From: Bacteroidales bacterium
GTDB taxonomy: Bacteria; Bacteroidota; Bacteroidia; Bacteroidales; UBA932
NCBI GenBank assembly: GCA_017554135.1
Contig: JAFZIX010000249.1
Coordinates: 1-13,454, forward strand
Length of the DNA stretch: 13,454 nt
Direction: 5' to 3'
The notes under the pieces were generated by a model, which saw only the letters and a program-made list of their open reading frames with translations, was not told the DNA's origin and searched no databases. This document shows positions 1 through 6,119 of the stretch, piece after piece; position 1 is the first letter of the stretch, and each line of letters begins with the position of its first letter. The position numbers and the translations under genes were made by a program.

Positions 1-164
1 CCAAGAGAAGTTCCAGCTGCAGAGAGAACTTCTTTCTGCGCGGCGGCTGCTTCTTTAACGGCATCCCTCATTTCTCTATAGTAATCTGCTGTCGCTTGTA
101 CAATACCTCCCTGATCTCTAATTGTTTCAGACTGCCAGGCTCGTCGGGGGCAAGCCCTCAGCCC
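1..164. other. Unassigned segment downstream of corA, possible partial ORF on minus strand
   Basis: No gene can be named here. On the minus strand, the frame that continues after the corA stop codon stays open to the window edge (about 54 codons). It contains an ATG at 71-69 followed by a helical, Ala/Glu/Lys-rich stretch starting MRDAVKEAAAAQKEVL. This could be the first part of a gene that runs off the left edge. Its codons (AGA, ACA, ATT, GTT) are more AT-rich at third positions than those of the neighbouring genes. On the plus strand two short frames end at 58 and 81 and could equally be the tail of a convergent gene. About 7% of random 54-codon frames would be open by chance, so the case is weak. 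Confidence 0.2.
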
Positions 165-1112
165 TTACAACATCTTCTTGCGGTGGAAGATCCACCAGGC
201 GGCGAAGACGATGATGGACATGACGCCGAGAAGCACGACCCAGGCCCAGCGCCAGCCGTCGAAGGGGAGTTTCACGTTCATGCCGTAGAAACTGGCGACC
301 AGGGTGGCCGGCATCAGCAAGAGGGAAATGAAGGTGAAGATCTTCATTATGCTGTTCTGGTCCAAATTGATGATACCCAGCACCGTATCTTGCAGATATT
401 CAAGCCTCTCGAACGTAAAATTCGTATGATTGATCAGCGACCCGATATCCTGCAGCAGCACATTCAACTTGGCATCATACTCGTCGGGAGTACGGCCGCT
501 CTTCAGCAGGTTGGTAATCAGGCGCTGCTTGTCCACAATATTCTCCCGAACAAACATTGCATTCTCCTGCAACTGGTTGATATCCAGGAGGAAATCCTCG
601 TTGATATCCTCTTTCTGGTTGATGCGCTTGCTGAACTGGGAGGTCTCTTTCGACATCAACTCGATGATATCTGCATCCAGGTCCACGCGCTGGTCCATCA
701 TGAACAGGAAAATCTTCCAGCCGCTGCCGAACTGTGCAGGACGGGCCTGGATACGACGTTGCAGCGAGGTGAAGGACCGGAGTGGTATCTCGCGAAGAGT
801 CGTCAGCACATCGCCGACTATGATAAATGATACTGGATCCATCGCCATCTCGTCACCTGCCGGCGACAAGAAATTCGTGTTGGCGAAAATCGCTGTTTCG
901 TTTTCGGAAAAACGGGAGGAACTTTCAATCTCCTCGGCCGTGGCGCGGCTCTGGATTTCCGTCCCGAGAAAAGCTTCGGTAGCGCGCTTTTCGTCCCCTG
1001 TTGGTGACAGGAGATCGATCCAAAGCACGTTCTCTTTGCCCAGCTTGGCAAAATCCGTTTCGTGCTGGCTTACGTTAATGTCAGCTCCTTGCCTGTAGAA
1101 AATGCTGATCAT
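165..1112 (-). CDS. corA: CorA-family divalent-metal (Mg2+/Co2+) transporter
   Basis: Inner-membrane channel for Mg2+ and related divalent cations, active as a pentamer in this family. The 315-residue product has a long soluble N-terminal part with the CorA-typical EIESSSRFSENE segment, a long charged helical region, and two C-terminal membrane helices. The first helix ends in the signature YGMN (GMN at residues 277-279); a short loop and a second helix of about 20 residues follow, then a basic tail (HRKKML). Length is normal for the family. I prefer the ATG at 1112 (MISIFYRQ), although the frame also opens at a TTG at 1142. After GMN the loop reads VKLPFDG rather than the classical MPEL-containing loop, so the exact ion preference is uncertain. 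It is transcribed away from recR across a 133-bp intergenic region. Confidence 0.9.
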   Translation of the reverse strand: MISIFYRQGADINVSQHETDFAKLGKENVLWIDLLSPTGDEKRATEAFLGTEIQSRATAEEIESSSRFSENETAIFANTNFLSPAGDEMAMDPVSFIIVGDVLTTLREIPLRSFTSLQRRIQARPAQFGSGWKIFLFMMDQRVDLDADIIELMSKETSQFSKRINQKEDINEDFLLDINQLQENAMFVRENIVDKQRLITNLLKSGRTPDEYDAKLNVLLQDIGSLINHTNFTFERLEYLQDTVLGIINLDQNSIMKIFTFISLLLMPATLVASFYGMNVKLPFDGWRWAWVVLLGVMSIIVFAAWWIFHRKKML

Positions 1113-1153
1113 TCCACTTCCAATTTGTTCCCGGCGCTCCAATGGCGCTGGAA

Positions 1154-1174
1154 GGGTTAATATATTACGGGTTA
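1154..1174. repeat. GGGTTA direct repeat flanking the palindrome TAATATATTA
   Basis: GGGTTA occurs at 1154-1159 and again at 1169-1174. Between and partly overlapping them is the perfect 10-bp palindrome TAATATATTA (1158-1167). The element lies in what would be the 5' leader of corA on the minus strand. It could be an operator or a chance feature of an AT-rich spacer; no regulator is assigned. Confidence 0.3.
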
Positions 1175-1197
1175 GCTGACGTCACGGACAAGTCAGC
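1175..1197. promoter_or_regulatory. Inverted repeat GCTGAC-N11-GTCAGC, candidate operator
   Basis: Perfect 6-bp arms at 1175-1180 and 1192-1197 are separated by 11 bp. The left arm overlaps a perfect 8-bp palindrome, TGACGTCA (1177-1184). The element sits just downstream of the candidate minus-strand -7 element, near the expected corA transcription start, where a repressor site would block transcription. It could also fold as a small hairpin at the 5' end of the corA mRNA. The regulator is unknown. Confidence 0.35.
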
Positions 1198-1200
1198 CTG

Positions 1201-1208
1201 CAAATGTA
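1201..1208 (-). promoter_or_regulatory. Candidate Bacteroidota -7 promoter element for corA
   Basis: Read on the minus strand, this is TACATTTG, a full match to the Bacteroidota -7 consensus TAnnTTTG. Transcription would start near 1195, giving a leader of roughly 80 nt before the corA ATG at 1112. No clear -33 TTTG/TTG element is seen at the usual distance upstream, which lowers confidence. Confidence 0.4.
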
Positions 1209-1229
1209 GATAAAATTTCTGATTTTTTG

Positions 1230-1237
1230 TATATTTG
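1230..1237 (+). promoter_or_regulatory. Candidate Bacteroidota -7 promoter element for recR operon
   Basis: TATATTTG matches TAnnTTTG exactly. Transcription would begin only a few bases before the recR ATG at 1246, implying a leaderless or nearly leaderless mRNA. A -33 element is not obvious. If real, it may drive the whole recR-mntP-GH27-GH3-GH78 train, because no other good promoter is seen before 8705. Confidence 0.4.
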
Positions 1238-1245
1238 TATCGGAA

Positions 1246-1875
1246 ATGATTGATTACCCTTCCAAAGTGCTGCAGGAGGCGGTGGAGGCAATATCCTCGC
1301 TGCCCGGGGTCGGTGCGCGCAGCGCCCTCCGGCTCGCCCTGCACCTTCTGAAGCAGCCCGAAGAAAACATCCACCATTTCGCTGGCGCCATCGACGATCT
1401 GGCCACAAAAATCCACTATTGCAAGGAGTGCAATATGATTTCCGACAGCGACCATTGCGCCATATGTTCCGACCAGAAGCGGGACCATGACACCATTTGT
1501 GTCGTGGAAAGCGTTCGGGACGTGATGAGCATCGAGGCCACCGGCCAGTACCAGGGGGTCTACCATGTGCTCGGAGGCATCATTTCCCCGATTAACGGCA
1601 TCGGACCGGGAGATCTCGCCATCGATGCGCTCGTTGAGAGGCTCAAGCGTGCCGCCAGCGAGTCCCAAAAGCCTCAGACCGAAGTCATCCTCGCCCTCAG
1701 CGGGGATGTGGAGGGGGAGACCACGTCTTTCTATATCTACCGGAAGATTGCCGGCCTCGCAGCGAAGATTTCCACCCTCGCCCGCGGCCTCGGGTTCGGG
1801 GATGACCTCGAATATGCCGATTCTCTCACCCTCGGCCGTTCTATTGTCAACCGTCAGGAATTCCGCCCGCAATGA
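1246..1875 (+). CDS. recR: Recombination mediator protein RecR
   Basis: RecR acts in the cytoplasm in RecF-pathway recombinational repair, helping to load RecA on gapped DNA with RecO and RecF. The 209-residue length is typical. Visible family features are the N-terminal YPSK and SSLPGVGARSALRLALHLL helix-hairpin-helix region (residues 4-35), a four-cysteine zinc motif (Cys59, Cys62, Cys71, Cys74), a Toprim domain beginning VVESVRDVMSIE (from about residue 86), the LGGIISPINGIGPGDL segment, and the C-terminal LEYADSLTLGRSIVNR motif. The start is supported because family members begin with this YPSK segment and no upstream extension is needed. In the Toprim region ALSGDVEGETTSFYI stands where many homologues have a TNP-type segment, a mild divergence. 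Its stop overlaps the start of the next gene by 4 bp, suggesting translational coupling. Confidence 0.96.
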   Translation: MIDYPSKVLQEAVEAISSLPGVGARSALRLALHLLKQPEENIHHFAGAIDDLATKIHYCKECNMISDSDHCAICSDQKRDHDTICVVESVRDVMSIEATGQYQGVYHVLGGIISPINGIGPGDLAIDALVERLKRAASESQKPQTEVILALSGDVEGETTSFYIYRKIAGLAAKISTLARGLGFGDDLEYADSLTLGRSIVNRQEFRPQ

Positions 1876-2450
1876 GTATACTTGAAGCCTTCCTCATAGC
1901 CGTGTCGCTGTGCGCGGATTGTTTCGCGGTATCCCTCTGCTCGGGTACCGGCCTGGCCGGCAGCGGCACGAAAGGCGGCACGAAACCCGGCGCCGCCATC
2001 GCCAGAATAGCCATCGCCTTCGCCATCATCCAGACCGCCCTGATGTTCACGGGATGGGCCCTGGGCGCAGCCGTTTACAGCTTCGTCAGCCGCTACGCCG
2101 GCTGGATAGGTTTCGCGCTGCTGCTCTTCGTCGGCGGGTCTTTGCTGATCGCCGGCATCAGGGGAGATGAAGAGCACCTGAAACTGGATGGCCTCCGCAA
2201 TATCATCCTCGCCGGAATCGCTACCAGCATCGATGCCATGGCCATCGGCGCAGCCAACTCCATGGAAGGAATCTCCTTAAAGGGAATGCTGGTGCCGCTG
2301 GCATTCGTCTTCGTCATCACCGCACTCTCGGTAGTGGCCGGAATCAGTGGCGGCAAGGCACTCGGGCAGCGCTTCGGCAACGCCGCCCGCATCTTCGGAG
2401 GCATCGTCCTCATCGCCATCGGACTTAACATGATTCTACATATACTATGA
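1872..2450 (+). CDS. mntP: MntP-family putative manganese efflux pump
   Basis: A 192-residue, very hydrophobic inner-membrane protein with about six membrane helices, matching the MntP (YebN/UPF0059) family that exports Mn2+ and protects against manganese excess. Two repeat halves each carry the family's key membrane aspartate: Asp16 in SLCADCFAVSL and Asp121 in ATSIDAMAIGAA. Between the halves is a short charged loop (RGDEEHLKLDG). Cys14, Cys17 and Cys23 cluster around Asp16; an Asp-Cys-Phe form is, from memory, common in Bacteroidota homologues, while Cys14 seems less usual. The start ATG overlaps the recR stop (ATGA), and its own stop overlaps the next start in the same way. No manganese riboswitch (yybP-ykoY type) could sit upstream, since there is no spacer, so regulation would have to come from the recR promoter or an internal one. 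Confidence 0.9.
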   Translation: MSILEAFLIAVSLCADCFAVSLCSGTGLAGSGTKGGTKPGAAIARIAIAFAIIQTALMFTGWALGAAVYSFVSRYAGWIGFALLLFVGGSLLIAGIRGDEEHLKLDGLRNIILAGIATSIDAMAIGAANSMEGISLKGMLVPLAFVFVITALSVVAGISGGKALGQRFGNAARIFGGIVLIAIGLNMILHIL

Positions 2451-4036
2451 GAAAGATCTACATAATTGCACTTGCGTTGATTGCCGTGGCGTGCGGCCAC
2501 AGGCACGAAGCCGTCCAGCCTCCTATGATGGGCTGGGCCAGTTGGAATGCCTTCATGATCGACATTTCCGACACCCTTATCATGCAGCAGGCAGACCTGA
2601 TGGTTTCCACCGGCCTGGCCGATGCAGGATACAAATACGTCAACATCGACGACGGTCATTTCGGCTTCAGGGACAGCCTTGGGAATATGACCGCGAACCC
2701 TGTGCGCTTCCCCGGCGGAATGACTCCCGTGACCGAGCACATCCACTCCCTCGGGCTCAAGGCGGGTATCTACAGTGACGCCGGCGACAATACCTGCGGC
2801 AGCGGCTTCAATAAGGATGTCTACGGCATGGGCGCGGGTCTCTGGGGCCATGAAGTCCAGGACGCCCAGGTGTATTTCAACGACTGGGATTTCGATTTCA
2901 TCAAGATAGATTACTGCGGCGGAACCCACCTGCAACTCCCTGAAAAAGAGCGCTACCTGCGCATCCGCGAGGTGATTGACAGCGTCTCCGCGCACCCGGT
3001 GAAAGTGAATATCTGCCGCTGGCATTATCCCGGCACCTGGGTGAACAAAGCGGGGGATTCCTGGCGCATCAGCGGGGATATCTATCCCGAATGGAAGTCG
3101 GTGGTGTATGTGATGAACAAGAATATGTATCTGTCGGCCTACACCGGCGGCGGCAAATACAACGATATGGATATGCTGGTGGTGGGATATGGCAACAAGC
3201 GTTCCTGTCTCACCCGTGGCAGTGGCCTGACTTTCCAGGAGGAGCAGGCTCACTTCGGCCTCTGGTGCTTCATGAGTTCGCCGCTGATGCTGGGGTGCGA
3301 CCTGGCCTATCTGCCGGAAGATACCCGCGCGCTGGTAACCAACCCGGAACTCATCGCCATCAACCAGGATCCCCTCGGCATCCAGCCTCAGGTGGTGCAG
3401 TTCGACGGCGTGGGATATGTGCTGGCGAAGGATCTCAAGGTCCACCGCGGCAAGGAAAGGGCGGTGGCGCTCTACAATCCTTCGGACGAGGATCACCATT
3501 TCGAGTGCCCGCTGAATCTGCTGGCATTCGAGGGTGAGATAAAGATGCGCGATGCCGTGCTCCGGAGGGATCTGGGGAACGTGAAGAAGATCAGCATGAC
3601 TCTTCCTGCGCATAGCGCCAGGATATTGACAATCAAGGGCTTGCAGGGAATCGAGCAGAAAGAGTACGAGGCCGAATGGGGATTCATCCCGGCCTACAAT
3701 GATATCGGCCAGGATGGCGCAAAGTATGTGCCTGCGGCTGGAGCGTCCTGCGGCGCGGTGGTGAAGGGCCTGGGCGGCTCGTCGGAGAACCGCCTGGAAC
3801 TTGACGTCCACCGTTTCAAAGGCGGAAAATGGAAAGCGGAACTGGTGTATAGTTCTGATGAGGCCTGCTCCCTTACGGTGGATGTGAACGGCAGATCTCA
3901 GCAACTGGAACTGCCTGCTACCAAGGGATTTGCAAGCGTTCCTGTGGCGCTGAAACTCCACACTGGCTGCAACAAAGTCTCATTCATCAAAGAAGACGGG
4001 GAACTGCCGGCCTCTTTGGATAAACTGGTGTTTTAA
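2447..4036 (+). CDS. GH27 family glycosidase lipoprotein (alpha-galactosidase-like)
   Basis: Exported retaining glycosidase, 529 residues. The signal MRKIYIIALALIAVAC ends in a lipobox (AVAC, Cys16), so it is probably a lipoprotein. The GH27 barrel spans about residues 25-315: MGWASWNAF, GYKYVNIDDG, GLKAGIYSDAG, then FIKIDYCGG with the likely nucleophile Asp155, and WRISGDI with the likely acid/base Asp211. NDMDMLVVG and MSSPLMLGCDL are further family segments. A beta-sandwich domain typical of the family follows. From about residue 405 a C-terminal module begins YEAEWGFIPAY and ends LDKLVF, resembling CBM35/CBM6-type carbohydrate-binding modules. GH27 contains alpha-galactosidases, alpha-N-acetylgalactosaminidases and beta-L-arabinopyranosidases, so the substrate is not settled. 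The start overlaps the mntP stop by 4 bp (ATGA). The next gene follows after 20 bp. Confidence 0.9.
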   Translation: MRKIYIIALALIAVACGHRHEAVQPPMMGWASWNAFMIDISDTLIMQQADLMVSTGLADAGYKYVNIDDGHFGFRDSLGNMTANPVRFPGGMTPVTEHIHSLGLKAGIYSDAGDNTCGSGFNKDVYGMGAGLWGHEVQDAQVYFNDWDFDFIKIDYCGGTHLQLPEKERYLRIREVIDSVSAHPVKVNICRWHYPGTWVNKAGDSWRISGDIYPEWKSVVYVMNKNMYLSAYTGGGKYNDMDMLVVGYGNKRSCLTRGSGLTFQEEQAHFGLWCFMSSPLMLGCDLAYLPEDTRALVTNPELIAINQDPLGIQPQVVQFDGVGYVLAKDLKVHRGKERAVALYNPSDEDHHFECPLNLLAFEGEIKMRDAVLRRDLGNVKKISMTLPAHSARILTIKGLQGIEQKEYEAEWGFIPAYNDIGQDGAKYVPAAGASCGAVVKGLGGSSENRLELDVHRFKGGKWKAELVYSSDEACSLTVDVNGRSQQLELPATKGFASVPVALKLHTGCNKVSFIKEDGELPASLDKLVF

Positions 4037-4056
4037 CAACATCTATAATTGACAAT

Positions 4057-6111
4057 ATGAAAAAGATAGTACTACTTCTGGCGGCTTGCGCCATGGCATT
4101 CGCACTTAACGCCTATCCCACCATCAACAAGGTGGATAAGGAACGTGCGGCGAAACTTGTGTCGCAGATGACGATAGATGAGAAGATCGATCTCATTTCC
4201 GGAAAGGAAGACGGCTTCCGCACCTTGGCGATTCCCAGACTTGGAATCCCGTCCCTGCGCATGGCGGACGGCCCCCAGGGGGTAAGGAATATCAACGGAA
4301 AGAATATTCACAGCACCTTCTTCCCCTGCGGCATCTCCGCGGCAGCATCCTGGAACAGGGAGGCGGTGCATGAGATGGGCGCGGGCATAGGCAGTGCCGC
4401 GAAGGCGCACGGCGTGCAAATAATGCTCGGCCCCGGCGTGAATATCTACCGCTCCGCTCTTTGCGGACGCAATTTCGAGTATTACGGGGAGGATCCTTAC
4501 CTCGCCAGCGAAACGGCCAAGAACTACATCCTGGGCATGCAGGAGCAGGGCGTGATGGCCACCATCAAGCATTTCGCCCTCAACCAGCAGGAATATGACC
4601 GCCACGGAGTCAGTTCCAATGCTGACGAGCGTACTATAAACGAGATTTATTTCGCCACCTTCCGCAAGGCGGTCGAGGAGGCCGGGGTAGGTGCCGTTAT
4701 GACGAGTTACAATCCCATCAACGGTGTTCACGCCGCGGAAAACCCCTGGCTGGTGCGTGAGAACCTTCGCAAGTGGGGCTTCGAGGGCATAGTGATGACC
4801 GACTGGACATCCACCTACAACAGCGTGGATTTCATCAAGGGCGGTGTCGATCTGGAGATGCCCAAAGCCTATGTCGCTACCCGGGAAAAAGTGAGGGCCC
4901 TGCTGGAGAACGGCGTGGTGACCGAGGCTGACCTCGATGAAAAGTGTCAGGAAATCCTCCAGGCATTCAGCGCCTTCGGTTTCCTGGATGCCGACCTTTC
5001 GGCGGATCCTTCCGCGGAAGATGCCGCTCTCTCGCAGAAGCGTGCGTATGAACTCGCCCTCGAAGGTCCGGTGCTCCTCAAGAACGAAGACAATATCCTG
5101 CCTTTGAAACCCGGCAAGAAAAACCTCATTGCCCTGATGGGCCCCAATGCCAACATTATGCCCTGCGGCGGCGGTTCCGGTTATGTGCAGCCCGAGGATG
5201 GCAAGGGTGTTACTCTCTACGAGGGACTCAAGGCCCTCGGCAAGAACTACCCTGTCGAATTCCTGGGAGGTCCGAATCCCGAAGTACTGAAAAAGGCATC
5301 CGTCGTAATAGTTGCCATTGGCTTCGATAAACTCACCGAAACCGAGGGCAGGGACAGGGTCTACGGACTCGACCGCCTGCATAACGAGGCCGTGGAGGCT
5401 GCGGTTAAATACAATAAGAACGTTATCGTCGTTGCTAACTCCGGAGGTGAATTCGATATCACCCCCTGGGCAGACCAGGTCAAGGCAATCATACTCGACT
5501 GGTATCCAGGGCAGGAGGGCGGCAACGCCCTTGCGGCCCTGCTGACCGGCAAGGTGGCACCTTCCGGCAGGCTTCCTTTCACCTTCTGGGGCAAACTGGG
5601 CAAGAACCCGGCGCAGAAGTGGTACAAGTCTGCACAACTCCACCCGAGCGGAAACCGCGACCGCTATCCTTTCACCGAATATGGCGAGGGTATCTTCCTG
5701 GGCTACCGCGGGGCAGAGCATTTCGGCGTGAAACCCTTGTATCCTTTCGGGTATGGCCTGACCTACACCACCTTCGATTATTCCGGCCTTAAGGTTGTTC
5801 CTGCGGCTGATGGCTTCGATGTGACATTCACCGTCACCAACAAGGGCGGTGTTTCCGCCAAGGAGGTCGCCCAGGTCTATGTTTCACCCGTGAAACCTTC
5901 CGTCATCCGTCCTGTCCGCGAACTCAAGGGCTACGACAAGAAACTGGTCGCGAAAGGCAAGAGCGTGGAATACACAATCCACCTCGGCCCGGAGGCATTC
6001 AGTTATTATGATGTGGCTACCCACGCATGGAAGGTGGACAAGGGTGAATATAAGATTCAGGTAGGCTCATCCGCAGAGGATATCCGCCTGGAAGCAAGTG
6101 TAACTAAGTAA
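4057..6111 (+). CDS. GH3 family exported beta-glycosidase (beta-glucosidase-like)
   Basis: A 684-residue exported enzyme that should release terminal beta-linked sugars, most often glucose in this family, with xylose or other sugars possible. A signal peptide of about 19 residues (MKKIVLLLAACAMAFALNA) fits cleavage by signal peptidase I. LAAC at residues 8-11 resembles a lipobox but lies unusually early. Domain order: GH3 N-terminal barrel (about 30-290) with RMADGPQGVR, NFEYYGEDP, KHF (171-173) and VMTDW, whose Asp249 is the expected nucleophile; GH3 C-terminal alpha/beta domain (about 330-560) with TETEGRDR, whose Glu430 is the likely acid/base; and a fibronectin-III-like domain (about 590-680) containing VRELKGYDKK. 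No PA14 insert is apparent. It lies between GH27 and GH78 genes in one operon-like run, 20 bp after the former and 8 bp before the latter. Confidence 0.93.
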   Translation: MKKIVLLLAACAMAFALNAYPTINKVDKERAAKLVSQMTIDEKIDLISGKEDGFRTLAIPRLGIPSLRMADGPQGVRNINGKNIHSTFFPCGISAAASWNREAVHEMGAGIGSAAKAHGVQIMLGPGVNIYRSALCGRNFEYYGEDPYLASETAKNYILGMQEQGVMATIKHFALNQQEYDRHGVSSNADERTINEIYFATFRKAVEEAGVGAVMTSYNPINGVHAAENPWLVRENLRKWGFEGIVMTDWTSTYNSVDFIKGGVDLEMPKAYVATREKVRALLENGVVTEADLDEKCQEILQAFSAFGFLDADLSADPSAEDAALSQKRAYELALEGPVLLKNEDNILPLKPGKKNLIALMGPNANIMPCGGGSGYVQPEDGKGVTLYEGLKALGKNYPVEFLGGPNPEVLKKASVVIVAIGFDKLTETEGRDRVYGLDRLHNEAVEAAVKYNKNVIVVANSGGEFDITPWADQVKAIILDWYPGQEGGNALAALLTGKVAPSGRLPFTFWGKLGKNPAQKWYKSAQLHPSGNRDRYPFTEYGEGIFLGYRGAEHFGVKPLYPFGYGLTYTTFDYSGLKVVPAADGFDVTFTVTNKGGVSAKEVAQVYVSPVKPSVIRPVRELKGYDKKLVAKGKSVEYTIHLGPEAFSYYDVATHAWKVDKGEYKIQVGSSAEDIRLEASVTK

Positions 6112-6119
6112 TAACCGAT

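Noticed and set aside
96..830. 244-codon open frame on the plus strand opposite corA
   Set aside because: The minus-strand frame carries the CorA GMN motif and membrane helices; the plus frame has none.
1113..1142. Upstream TTG start for corA adding ten residues
   Set aside because: The ATG at 1112 is a stronger codon and gives a product of normal length; the added residues show no family conservation that I can recognise.
2093..3961. 622-codon open frame on the minus strand opposite mntP and GH27
   Set aside because: It mirrors two well-supported genes, has a composition rich in His, Ile, Val and Arg with no recognisable motif, and such frames are expected opposite GC-rich genes.
4044..4051. 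TATAATTG before the GH3 gene as an internal promoter
   Set aside because: One mismatch to TAnnTTTG, and the nearest TTTG (4015-4018) is too far upstream for a -33 element.
4078..4090. LAAC near the GH3 N-terminus as a lipobox
   Set aside because: The cysteine at residue 11 is too early and is followed by more hydrophobic residues, so an ordinary signal peptide is more likely.
4072..5721. 549-codon open frame opposite the GH3 gene
   Set aside because: Antisense shadow of a clear GH3 enzyme with intact catalytic motifs; no domain, signal or start context.
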